Of a DNA stretch of 64,000 bases, positions 51,882 to 59,812 are shown one piece after another. This stretch comes from Candidatus Thorarchaeota archaeon (GTDB taxonomy: Archaea > Asgardarchaeota > Thorarchaeia > Thorarchaeales > Thorarchaeaceae): NCBI GenBank assembly GCA_003345545.1, contig PRDH01000081.1:56483-120482 (forward strand). Reading direction: 5' to 3'. The notes under the pieces were generated by a model that saw only the letters and a program-made list of their open reading frames with translations, was not told the DNA's origin and did not search any database. The position numbers and the translations under genes were made by a program. How positions within the stretch are numbered: position 1 is the stretch's first letter; each line of letters begins with the position of its first letter.

Positions 51882-52484
51882 ATGAGCCCGAGGAAATTGT
51901 ACTTTGATGAACCCATTGTTCGTGTAGACATTTCCAGAGTACGTTTCCCGAGAGTATGTCCTGTCTGCGGAAACCCAGCAACAACAACATCACGCCTGAC
52001 CATCGTATCAGGAAAGCCTCAGTACTTACGACGTGAATGGGACCCCTACTTTGATCCTCGGGTTCGGAGAAGACAAGGAATCCCACAACCAAACCTGAAG
52101 GTTCTGCCTATCCAGGTATGTGACAATCATTACTACACCGACGAGGGGGAGGACCGTTACAAATCATTATGCCTCATAGTAGATGGACTTGCGATGGCTT
52201 TCGTGTTCTTCGGACTGCTGTTATTGGGCGACTCGATATCAAGAGGGAGTTCTATCTCTCCATGGGTATCCGCCTTTGCTGTATTCTTTGCAGTATCTCT
52301 GGTTGCGACAGTTATTGCCTTCCGATCCAATTCACTTGCAAGAGCTGTGAGAATCGTGGGTTTTGATGCTGGGATGCAGAATGTTCTTCTTGCCTTCAAG
52401 AGCGGAACCTATCGCGAGGAGTTCGTCAAGGAAAATCCTCTGAATTCCGAGCTTGTCAGCTGGGTTGTGAAGACAGATATGTAA
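51882..52484 (+). CDS. Membrane protein with N-terminal CxxC motif
   Basis: 200 residues from ATG 51882; the frame upstream to 51792 is promoter region with a TATA-like TCTTTATCC. An N-terminal VRFPRVCPVCGNPATTTSRL (one CxxC, with VCDNHYY later giving Cys and His) is a probable zinc site facing the cytoplasm. Two membrane helices follow (LIVDGLAMAFVFFGLLLLG and WVSAFAVFFAVSLVATVIAF), then a soluble C-terminal part. Function unknown. Confidence 0.65.
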   Translation: MSPRKLYFDEPIVRVDISRVRFPRVCPVCGNPATTTSRLTIVSGKPQYLRREWDPYFDPRVRRRQGIPQPNLKVLPIQVCDNHYYTDEGEDRYKSLCLIVDGLAMAFVFFGLLLLGDSISRGSSISPWVSAFAVFFAVSLVATVIAFRSNSLARAVRIVGFDAGMQNVLLAFKSGTYREEFVKENPLNSELVSWVVKTDM

Positions 52485-52510
52485 TGATTGAAGTACGGAA
52501 AACAAAGAAT

Positions 52511-52544
52511 GAAGTGCTCAGGTTGCTTCGAGCATGAGCACTTC
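52511..52544. terminator. Long inverted repeat
   Basis: GAAGTGCTCA (52511-52520) and TGAGCACTTC (52535-52544), 10 bp with a 14-nt loop. It may be the terminator of the minus-strand microgene cluster or of the plus-strand membrane-protein gene, which ends at 52484. Confidence 0.45.
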
Positions 52545-52625
52545 CTCAGGGGTCATGCAACAACGCCTAGCCTTGTCGTTGGGTGAGCTAGAGTGATTTT
52601 CAAGAGTAGTCTTATCAGGAGTCAT
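52518..52625 (-). CDS. Possible 35-residue microprotein (third of a cluster)
   Basis: An ATG seven bases after the upstream microgene stop begins MTPDKTTLENHSSSPNDKAR, with RCCMTPEEVLMLEAT at the end. The SD is weak (AGGTAGATCACG). The 3' end lies in an inverted repeat (GAAGTGCTCA ... TGAGCACTTC, 52511-52544). Unlike the two genes upstream, it has no paralogue to support it. Confidence 0.35.
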   Translation of the reverse strand: MTPDKTTLENHSSSPNDKARRCCMTPEEVLMLEAT

Positions 52626-52631
52626 CGTGAT

Positions 52632-52718
52632 CTACCTGTACATGTATGCATAGGTGATTGCATCAGTGGAGATTCTCTTGTTGGAGTAATTCCTGATTGT
52701 TCTCTTCGCTTGAGTCAT
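52632..52718 (-). CDS. 28-residue microprotein, paralogue of its upstream neighbour
   Basis: ATG at 52718 follows AGGAGGTAAAGAATC, a perfect Shine-Dalgarno site that includes the stop codon of the gene before. The peptide is MTQAKRTIRNYSNKRISTDA, then ITYAYMYR. The ending RISTDAITYAYMYR corresponds to RIFSTEAITYAYQYRR of the upstream peptide, which argues for real coding. Arg/Lys-rich at first, Tyr-rich at the end. Confidence 0.62.
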   Translation of the reverse strand: MTQAKRTIRNYSNKRISTDAITYAYMYR

Positions 52719-52724
52719 GATTCT

Positions 52725-52829
52725 TTACCTCCTATACTGGTAGGCGTAGGTGATTGCCTCGGTCGAGAAGATTCGACCAGTCATGTTCTTCATCGCAGAT
52801 GTGTTTCGGGTGTTAGTTGCTTGAGCCAT
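52725..52829 (-). CDS. 34-residue microprotein, first of a tandem pair
   Basis: The peptide is MAQATNTRNTSAMKNMTGRI, then FSTEAITYAYQYRR. It shares the M(A/T)QA start and the (F)STxAITYAYxYR end with the next gene, seven bases away. A TATA element (CTATATATA, about 52861-52869 on the minus strand) stands 30-40 bases before the ATG. It has no match that I recognise. Small Tyr/Arg peptides of this kind could bind RNA or membrane surfaces. Confidence 0.6.
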   Translation of the reverse strand: MAQATNTRNTSAMKNMTGRIFSTEAITYAYQYRR

Positions 52830-52892
52830 AATAGTTCACAAGAAATACTGCTCAGACTGAGTATATATAGCGGAGCCACTTTTGAGGGACAC

Positions 52893-53053
52893 AAGATGAA
52901 GTCACAAGATGTGACTATGCCCGGAACGCTCTGGAGGGACTGTATGGTCATATGGAGGAAGCTGTTGCCTTCGAAACTGTGTTCCTTGGAACTTGAAAGA
53001 CCCGTGAGGAATGATTCTCCTGTCTGCAGCCTTCGAAGGCTCTGAAGGCAACA
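52893..53053 (+). other. Unexplained structured intergenic segment
   Basis: Several strong inverted repeats: AGTCACA-AGA-TGTGACT (about 52900-52916), CTGTTGCCTTC (about 52962-52972) with GAAGGCAACAG (about 53043-53053), and the palindrome AGCCTTCGAAGGCT (about 53028-53041) nested inside. It may be a small RNA or a mobile-element relic. No convincing frame is present. Confidence 0.4.
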
Positions 53054-53152
53054 GGATTCGGTTCTCCCAGTATGGATGAAAATCAGAGCAGTGGAAGTCT
53101 GCCACTCTATTCTGTGAGCAGGCTCCAACCACTGTCATTGAACTTGGTGAAA

Positions 53153-53533
53153 CTAGAGCTTGAGCTCTTTCTCACTCTTCCAAAGCCCATGAATGTTGCA
53201 GTAGGCAGTTGCCATCAGAGTTCCCGCTTTCTTGGTCATGAATGTGAACACTGCGCATGGCTCTGTGTACACAGAGCTTGTATCTGCCCCCTTGACTGAC
53301 TCTCCATGCGTATCAAAACTGACATAGCCAATCTCAACGGGGAATTTCTCATCGTCCGGCCATAAGAACAAGTCAACCCATTTTATGTGATGAGCTGTTG
53401 TATTCGGATGCGGGATCTCCTTTCCAACGGTGACCTTCACATTGACCCGACCATCTTTGACCTTCTCTATTTCAATCACAGGGATATGTTTCTCAGTCTT
53501 CCAATCAGCAGTCTGTATCCATTTTTGGCTCAT
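53153..53533 (-). CDS. sor: Superoxide reductase (neelaredoxin type)
   Basis: 126 residues. The non-heme Fe(His)4Cys site is visible: EKHIPVIEIE (His and Glu), HPNTTAHHIKWVDLFL (two or three His), and C-terminal AYCNIHGLWKSEKEL (Cys and His). It reduces superoxide to peroxide without producing oxygen, which suits an anaerobe. There is no desulforedoxin N-terminal domain, so it is class II. The peroxidases that would follow could be the rubrerythrin-like protein at 55.7 kb or the OsmC proteins. Confidence 0.93.
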   Translation of the reverse strand: MSQKWIQTADWKTEKHIPVIEIEKVKDGRVNVKVTVGKEIPHPNTTAHHIKWVDLFLWPDDEKFPVEIGYVSFDTHGESVKGADTSSVYTEPCAVFTFMTKKAGTLMATAYCNIHGLWKSEKELKL

Positions 53534-53686
53534 TTTTCCCTACCTCTCGTATAGGAAGTGGGAGTATGTTCAACTACCCATCCCCTCCTATGCGCAGTTC
53601 TTGTTAAAATACTTCTCTTTGTCTTGGCTCAGAGTTATATGCTGTTTCTTTTCTGTCGTCTTGTCGACACTTCCAGCGTATAGAAG

Positions 53687-54271
53687 ATGAGATCGATGGA
53701 GTACTTTCATCCAAGATATCCGAATTCGGCCCTCTATTTATCATTGCTCGCAATCCTAACGGCCCTGACAACAGTGGCGACACTCGTGTTGGTAGTCCCG
53801 TTTCCAACTACGAGTGGCTACTTCAATCTTGGAGATGTATTGGTAATGCTGAGCGGGCTTCTTCTTGGGCCTCTTGGCGGCTTTGTTGCAGGCGGGATTG
53901 GTTCTGCCATTGCTGACCTAATACTTGCGCCTTGGTATGCCCCAATCACATTGATTGTGAAGGGTTTTGAAGGAATGGCAGTGGGTCTTATCTGCAGCCG
54001 GACACGCCGAGAGTCAAGGATAAGTCCATGGGACATAGTCGCTGTCATAGTTGCCTCCTGTGTCATGTTGGTAGGCTATCTAATGGGGGAAGTTCTTGTC
54101 CTAGGCTATTCTATAGGAGTCGCTCTCACTGAGCTGGTGACCATTAACTCGATACAGGTCATTGTAGGCTCCTTTGGTTCGCTGACGGTAGGTCCTATAG
54201 TTCGCTCCTACCTCCGAAATCTCAGGTACAGCAAAGAGAACACTCAGAAATTGGAGTTTCGTGACCAATGA
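53687..54271 (+). CDS. ECF transporter S component
   Basis: 194 residues with five to six helices. The pattern PFPTTSGYFNLGDVLVMLSG, LLLGPLGGFVAGGIGSAIAD, LILAPWYAPITLIVKGFEGM is diagnostic for the substrate-binding (S) subunits of energy-coupling-factor vitamin transporters. The vitamin is not evident. No ECF ATPase or T subunit is nearby, so it must share a module encoded elsewhere. Confidence 0.88.
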   Translation: MRSMEYFHPRYPNSALYLSLLAILTALTTVATLVLVVPFPTTSGYFNLGDVLVMLSGLLLGPLGGFVAGGIGSAIADLILAPWYAPITLIVKGFEGMAVGLICSRTRRESRISPWDIVAVIVASCVMLVGYLMGEVLVLGYSIGVALTELVTINSIQVIVGSFGSLTVGPIVRSYLRNLRYSKENTQKLEFRDQ

Positions 54272-54408
54272 GGAATCGGAATGTTGGTTCATAGAGCGAT
54301 CCTATCAGTCCAGCTCTGGTCAGAACGGTTTTTAGGCTCCACTTTACTCAGCACTTCGTGGTATCGTACTCGCCGTAGCATGCCAAACCAGATGGGTGGC
54401 GTATTGAA

Positions 54409-55689
54409 ATGATCAATAGAAAAAAGCTGCTAATTGATGAAGACGAACTAAGAGAGATCAATGATTTCCTTCTCAGCGATGAGAATCAACTTGTGACCGA
54501 TCTTCTTGTCTTGATCGATAAGTATGGCGGAGTCAGAGAGATCAACAGAAAGGCACGCGAAGCACGCAGGCTCGATAACCTCCTGACAATGCTTGATTCA
54601 AAGAAGTCTCCGTATATCAGAGATCTTCAGTGGCTTCAAGAACAGCGTGACAATCGTGTATTCATTTCAATTCCTGAGTATAGGCGACGGGTGCTCGATG
54701 ACAAGGCAGACTCCATGAAATTCGATGATAGTTTTGCTGTTACTCTTGAGATTAGTGCATGCCAGTACTTTCCATGGCTCATCACAGAAACCAAACAGGC
54801 TATTGAGAAGGATGAGATAATGCCAGGTCGCTTCATAAGGGTTAGAAGAATGGCAGAACAATCTGCAGATGATGACGTCATTGCGTTTGCCGCAGCGATG
54901 CAGATATTCGGTTCTTCATATGTTGAAACACTTGATACCAAGGGCACCTACCCAGGTCCAGATGGAGCGCCAGTGAATGTTCATCTGGGTGGCCCTGCGA
55001 CGATCACAGGGTATTTCGGCGGTGTTGGGATGCCAAATGAGTTTCCCTTGAAATGGGCAGACGAGTTTCTGTACTATTATACGAAGTATGGCGTCAAACA
55101 GGTCCTCAATATCAACCCCGGGAGTGTGCTAGTGGGCTACATGATGCATAAGCTCGGTATCGATATAGAGTTCAAGATATCAGTGTTCATGGGCAACGAT
55201 AATCCATATGCATGCCTATGGACGCTAATGACAGCGAAATTATTCAGCCGTACCAATGGGACAAGCCCTCTCATCGGATTCAACCTCTCTAACAGCGTCA
55301 ACAAAGTAACCATAGAGGTGGCCGCGCAAATCCGGAAGGCCTTTGATTTTGAAGATGTCGTGAGAATTGAGCATCATATTACAGAAACCTACAAGTCCAT
55401 TGTTCGGCAACCATATGACAGGCTTTCTGACCTGCTTGATCTAGCAGACCATGTGAAGAATATCAGCGCAAAACACGAGGGCGGCGTTGTCCAGAACGAA
55501 ACGGTACGCGAACATCCTAGTGATATCCTTGATTACTTCCGGACCAAAGAGGACATTCTCAAAGCAGGGCACATGCCTCTGCTCCTGCAGAACTACCTGG
55601 ATAAGCACCATGCGCTGAATCGAACGGCTGAAGAGCTGACGAAACGTGGACTGACATTCATAGCGGCACCTGAGCTTCACGAGTTATGA
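54409..55689 (+). CDS. Conserved archaeal protein of unknown function
   Basis: 426 residues, no signal peptide or membrane helix. The N-terminal 110 residues are helical and charged. The centre alternates strand and helix: VNVHLGGPATITGYFGGVGM, then VKQVLNINPGSVLVGYMMHK, IDIEFKISVFMGNDNPYACL and TSPLIGFNLSNSVNKVTIEV. This resembles a TIM-barrel enzyme, with DDVIAFAAAMQIFGSSYVET perhaps at its entrance. HHITETYKS and a late KAGHMPLLLQNYLDKHHALN are other His-rich conserved-looking parts. I cannot name a family. Confidence 0.6.
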   Translation: MINRKKLLIDEDELREINDFLLSDENQLVTDLLVLIDKYGGVREINRKAREARRLDNLLTMLDSKKSPYIRDLQWLQEQRDNRVFISIPEYRRRVLDDKADSMKFDDSFAVTLEISACQYFPWLITETKQAIEKDEIMPGRFIRVRRMAEQSADDDVIAFAAAMQIFGSSYVETLDTKGTYPGPDGAPVNVHLGGPATITGYFGGVGMPNEFPLKWADEFLYYYTKYGVKQVLNINPGSVLVGYMMHKLGIDIEFKISVFMGNDNPYACLWTLMTAKLFSRTNGTSPLIGFNLSNSVNKVTIEVAAQIRKAFDFEDVVRIEHHITETYKSIVRQPYDRLSDLLDLADHVKNISAKHEGGVVQNETVREHPSDILDYFRTKEDILKAGHMPLLLQNYLDKHHALNRTAEELTKRGLTFIAAPELHEL

Positions 55690-55740
55690 TCACAATCACT
55701 CATGTGCCAATATGTGCCATGATATCTTGGACTGCTCACC

Positions 55741-56208
55741 TTACATATCTGGTTGGAAGATGTCATCATACATATTCTGAAGTCTATCCTTGTGTGCTTG
55801 CTCTTCCTTCGCAAGGATTTCGAATACAGATCGGTGTTTTCCACTTCCAGTCAGTTCTGATAGTGACTTGTAGAAGCTGTGTGCTGCGGCCTCCCTTTTG
55901 ATTGCCACTATGAGCACCTCTTGGGAAGTGGATGATGGCACCAGTGGAATATCGACAAGATATCTACTCAGATCCATCTTCTCAAGTTCTTCCACTGTGC
56001 CGCACTTGAATGTCTGACAGACTCCCTCTTTCTGAGCAGACTGCAGTTTCTTCTTATGAATTTCCTCCTGATGAGCTAAATCTTTGAGTAGCTTTGCTGA
56101 TGGTTTGAATTCGGAATCTTTGGCTGCCTTCATGTAAAACTCGTATGATTCATCCTCTCTCTGAATTGCAAGCGAAACAAGTTTTTCGAAAGTCTGTTGC
56201 ACGTTCAT
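55741..56208 (-). CDS. Rubrerythrin/ferritin-like diiron protein
   Basis: 155 residues. The four-helix diiron pattern is present: AIQREDESYEFYMKAAKDS, LAHQEEIHKKKLQ, AIKREAAAHSFYKSLSEL, LAKEEQAHKDRLQN (E, ExxH, E, ExxH). There is no rubredoxin domain. It probably reduces peroxide or stores iron. It lies 2.2 kb from superoxide reductase, which may feed it peroxide. Confidence 0.85.
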   Translation of the reverse strand: MNVQQTFEKLVSLAIQREDESYEFYMKAAKDSEFKPSAKLLKDLAHQEEIHKKKLQSAQKEGVCQTFKCGTVEELEKMDLSRYLVDIPLVPSSTSQEVLIVAIKREAAAHSFYKSLSELTGSGKHRSVFEILAKEEQAHKDRLQNMYDDIFQPDM

Positions 56209-56397
56209 TAATGGTGCACCTCAACGACGGAATTCAGCTGGTCGTTTTAAGCATAATGATTGAACAGCAAACTGCCTGATATTGCAGACCAATCTGTATC
56301 TCGATTTCTAGTTCAAACAATTGGTACATATACGAGAAAGCAAGAGGCTGAAGATGTATATGGAAGCAACCCGCGACGATAGCGGTCACAGGCTCTG

Positions 56398-57186
56398 ATG
56401 GTGGTAATCTCGATGGATAATAATCCCCTTCTTGAGACACGAGACCTGCGTGTCGAAGTGAGTGGCATCCCAATCCTTGTTGGAGTGGACCTTGCTTTTC
56501 GAGCTGGACAGGTGTACGCCATTCTTGGTCCCAACGCCTCTGGCAAGTCCACACTTGCGAAGACCATCATGGGTTTGCCGGAGTACAGAATCACTGGTGG
56601 TGATATTCTCTTCAATGGCACATCGATTCAGAACAAATCGATTACGGAGCGTGCGCGAATGGGAATTGCCTACGCTTTTCAGACACCTCCGCGCATATCG
56701 GGTGTCAAGCTCGATGATTTCATCTGTAGAGTCTGTCCTGATTACCAATGTACCGATGTGCACGATGCCCTGATGGGCGAAACATGTGTATGCAAACAGA
56801 TATTGTACGATGATTTTGAAAGACTTGGCATCAGGAATCTTGCAAACCGTGACCTCAATGATGGATTCTCCGGTGGCGAATCAAAGAGAAGTGAGCTCTT
56901 TCAAGTTTTATCAATGCGCCCCAAAATAATGTTCCTTGATGAGCCTGACAGTGGGCTTGACTATGACTCCCTCAAGACAGTCGGAAGAGAACTCAAAGCG
57001 ATCAAAGAGAAGCATGATGTCACCCTCGTAATAATCAGTCATCATCGCTATATCCTGGAGTTCCTGGAGGTGGACGCAGTCTACATACTACAGCGCGGTA
57101 GACTTGTCTACACAGGTGACATGAGTGATATTCCTGTCTTAGAAGAGAAAGGTTACGAGAAGTTCTTGGCTGAAATGACAGGATAG
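56398..57186 (+). CDS. sufC: SufC-type ABC ATPase
   Basis: 262 residues. Walker A is GPNASGKST (about 43-51), the Q-loop is YAFQTPPRISGV, the signature FSGGESKRSELF, Walker B IMFLDEPDSGLD and the H-loop ISHHRY. ISGVKLDDF and GESKR are typical of SufC. An unusual insertion, FICRVCPDYQCTDVHDALMG then ETCVCK, adds four cysteines between the Q-loop and signature. It drives Fe-S cluster assembly on SufB. An internal ATG (56413) is an alternative start. Confidence 0.92.
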   Translation: MVVISMDNNPLLETRDLRVEVSGIPILVGVDLAFRAGQVYAILGPNASGKSTLAKTIMGLPEYRITGGDILFNGTSIQNKSITERARMGIAYAFQTPPRISGVKLDDFICRVCPDYQCTDVHDALMGETCVCKQILYDDFERLGIRNLANRDLNDGFSGGESKRSELFQVLSMRPKIMFLDEPDSGLDYDSLKTVGRELKAIKEKHDVTLVIISHHRYILEFLEVDAVYILQRGRLVYTGDMSDIPVLEEKGYEKFLAEMTG

Positions 57187-57199
57187 GGAGGTTCATTTG

Positions 57200-58429
57200 A
57201 TGCCATCTGACGACACCAAGAAACGCGCACGTTCAGCAAAAGAGAAGACAGCCCCATATGGTAGCGACCTAGACCTGGACAAGTATGAATACTCCCCCTC
57301 TAAATCGGGTGATCTCGAATCAATTGATGACCTCTCAGAGAAGGATCGTGCATTAGTACGAGAGGTGGGATTTGACCCCGCACAAGAGAGGGTTTCGGGG
57401 TCTTTCATACAGTTCGACAACGAAACTCTCCTTGCAGATGTCCTCCTTCAACAGAAAGGGCTTGAAGTCTTGCCAACGAACTTGGCTCTTCAGAAGTATG
57501 ATTGGCTGCATGACTATCTCTGGAACGCTGTTCCAGTTGATACGGATAAGTACACAGCGAGAAGTGAGCTAGAGGAGTACAATGGCTACTTCATCCGGGC
57601 AGCTGCTGGAGCCAGAATCGAAATGCCAGTTCAGAGTTGTCTGATACTGAAGAAGAACCGATTCGTTCAGAATGTCCATAATATTGTCATAGCCGAAGAG
57701 GGCTCAGAACTTCATGTCATCACGGGTTGCGCTACGCCCTCTAATGTGGAACATTCACTGCATTTGGGAGTGACAGAATTCTATGTCAAGAAGAAGGCTC
57801 GGCTCACTTTCACCATGGTTCACAGGTGGAGTGAGAAGACAGACGTGCGCCCGCGAACTGCAACTCTTGTTGAGGATAATGGCACGTTCATCTCAAGCTA
57901 TGCAATATTGAGTTCTCCCAAATCCATTCAGGCATTCCCCAAGGTCAGGCTGATTGGAACCGGAGCCAAGGCGGACCTATACTCGGTTGTCTACGGAAGC
58001 AGGAAGTCGAAGTATGATATTGGAGGTTCCTTGAGTCTCGAAGCGACCAAGTCCAGTGGCAAAGTCATTTCAAGGTCAATAGCGACTGATGAGTGCGAGA
58101 TCATCGCTCGGGGGGATCTGGTTGGTCTTTCCAGCGAAACAAAGGGCAGACTTGAGTGCGATGGATTGCTTGTCAGCAACTCAGCGGTGATTAGAGCTGT
58201 ACCTATGCTTGCAGCCCGGGCAGAGGGTACTGAGCTCAGTCACGAGGCTACGATTGGGAAAGTCGGAGCTGAACAACTCAGTTATCTTATGAGCCGAGGG
58301 TTGGATGAGGAGGAAGCAACCTCACTCATCATTCGCGGTTTTGTTAAGTTGAAGGTTCCAGATCTTCCACCTACACTTCAGAAATCGATAGACGATACCA
58401 TCAGGATGAGCCTAGAAGGTGGCATGTGA
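57200..58429 (+). CDS. sufB: SufB/SufD scaffold protein
   Basis: 409 residues, start after GGAGG (57187-57191), 13 bp after sufC. The N-terminal half has VSGSFIQFDNETLLADVLLQ; the beta-helix core includes NIVIAEEGSELHVITGCATP and HLGVTEFYVKKKARLTFTMV; the C-terminal helix part reads TELSHEATIGKVGAEQLSYL, MSRGLDEEEATSLIIRGFV, the SufB/D hallmark. In archaea a single SufB with SufC makes the Fe-S scaffold. No SufD is present. Confidence 0.92.
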   Translation: MPSDDTKKRARSAKEKTAPYGSDLDLDKYEYSPSKSGDLESIDDLSEKDRALVREVGFDPAQERVSGSFIQFDNETLLADVLLQQKGLEVLPTNLALQKYDWLHDYLWNAVPVDTDKYTARSELEEYNGYFIRAAAGARIEMPVQSCLILKKNRFVQNVHNIVIAEEGSELHVITGCATPSNVEHSLHLGVTEFYVKKKARLTFTMVHRWSEKTDVRPRTATLVEDNGTFISSYAILSSPKSIQAFPKVRLIGTGAKADLYSVVYGSRKSKYDIGGSLSLEATKSSGKVISRSIATDECEIIARGDLVGLSSETKGRLECDGLLVSNSAVIRAVPMLAARAEGTELSHEATIGKVGAEQLSYLMSRGLDEEEATSLIIRGFVKLKVPDLPPTLQKSIDDTIRMSLEGGM

Positions 58430-58438
58430 CCAGCCAGT

Positions 58439-59737
58439 CTATGCTCCTGGTGCAATCTCTTTCATCCCAGAGGGGAGATATCTGTGAAGCGCAGAAGGTA
58501 TCTTGACACTGCCATCTTCTTGTTGGTAGACCTCCAGAATGGCGACCAAAGTTCTAGTATTTGCCATCATCGTGCTATTCAGCGTGTGCAGGTAGGCCTT
58601 CTCAGTGCCACCCCTCTTGATTCTGTACTTTATGCCCAGACGGGTTGCCTGGTATGCTGTGCAGTTACTGCAGGAGCCGCCCTCACGATATTTCTGCTGC
58701 CCAGGGAACCAGTACTCAAGGTCATACTTCTTGGCTGCAACGATCCCAATATCGCCGGTACAGACATTCACTATGCGGTATGGGAGCTTGAGGGCTTGTA
58801 CATACTCCTCCTCATTTCGAATCAATTCCTCGTGAATCGGCCATGATTCATCTGGATGACAGAAGACGAATTGCTCAACCTTATTGAACTGATGTACTCT
58901 GAATATTCCCTTTGTGTCCTTACCATGAGCGCCTGCCTCCTTTCTGAAGCATGTGCTGACTCCCGCTAGTTTGAGTGGAAGTTCTTCTGGTTCGAGAATC
59001 TCTCCCATATACATGGCAGCTATCGGGTGCTCAGACGTGGCAATCAGATACAGGTCCTCTCCCTCAATCTTGTACATGACATCCTCAAAATCTGCTAGGT
59101 CCGTCACTCCCTCGTAGGGCTCCCGCCGCATCATGAATGGCGGATAAATGAGAGAATACCCCTTCTTCCTGAGTATGTCTAGGGCCATCTGCTGCATAGC
59201 AAGATCGAGCATCACAAGTTCATTCTTGAGATAGTAGAATCTAGCGCCAGCAACTTTGGCTGCCCTTGCCAGATCCCCAATATCAAGCGAATCTAGCAAA
59301 TCCACATGGCTATGCACCTTGAAACCGAACTCTGGTCGGCCCCCCCATTCCCTCACCAGCTCATTGTCCTCCTCGTCTGCTCCATACGGTACACTCTCGT
59401 GAAGGATATTGGGAATACTCATCTGTATCTTCTTTTGTTCCACTTGGGCTTCATCGGTTTCTGTTTCAATCTCGGAGATTCTCTTGTTCACTTGATTGGA
59501 CTGTTCCACGAGCTGCGGGTCATCCTGCCCGGATTTCTTCAGCTTGCCGACCTCTCTTGAGAGTCTATTACGTAGGGTTCTGAGGTCCTGTATCTCTTTC
59601 TGGAGAGCTCTAGTTCTATTGTCCAGAGCAAGAAATCGTTCAAATGCCTCGAGTTTGGTGCTATCCCTGCGTCGTTCTAGGTTCTTTCGAATCAGATCGA
59701 TATTTTGACGGATGAATCGGATATCCAACAACTGCAA
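58439..59737 (-). CDS. serS: Seryl-tRNA synthetase
   Basis: 432 residues, the common (bacterial/eukaryotic-like) class II form, not the rare methanogen type. The N-terminal coiled-coil arm spans about 25-110 (RRDSTKLEAFERFLALDNRT, LREVGKLKKSGQD). Motif 2 is STCFRKEAGAHGKDTKGIFR, motif 3 is NSTMMANTRTLVAILEVYQQ, and TAYQATRLGIKYR is the motif for Ser-AMP formation. The start is a TTG because no ATG is available. It converges with sufB at 9 bp. Confidence 0.95.
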   Translation of the reverse strand: MQLLDIRFIRQNIDLIRKNLERRRDSTKLEAFERFLALDNRTRALQKEIQDLRTLRNRLSREVGKLKKSGQDDPQLVEQSNQVNKRISEIETETDEAQVEQKKIQMSIPNILHESVPYGADEEDNELVREWGGRPEFGFKVHSHVDLLDSLDIGDLARAAKVAGARFYYLKNELVMLDLAMQQMALDILRKKGYSLIYPPFMMRREPYEGVTDLADFEDVMYKIEGEDLYLIATSEHPIAAMYMGEILEPEELPLKLAGVSTCFRKEAGAHGKDTKGIFRVHQFNKVEQFVFCHPDESWPIHEELIRNEEEYVQALKLPYRIVNVCTGDIGIVAAKKYDLEYWFPGQQKYREGGSCSNCTAYQATRLGIKYRIKRGGTEKAYLHTLNSTMMANTRTLVAILEVYQQEDGSVKIPSALHRYLPSGMKEIAPGA

Positions 59738-59812
59738 TCTCTCCTGTATTGTCTGGCTGATTCAAGGAGAACATGCTTACTCATAAGTTGTTTTCCCTAT
59801 CTACCAGGTTCT

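Noticed and set aside
56234..56621. Minus-strand frames upstream of and overlapping sufC.
   Set aside because: They mostly overlap sufC antisense and have no family features.
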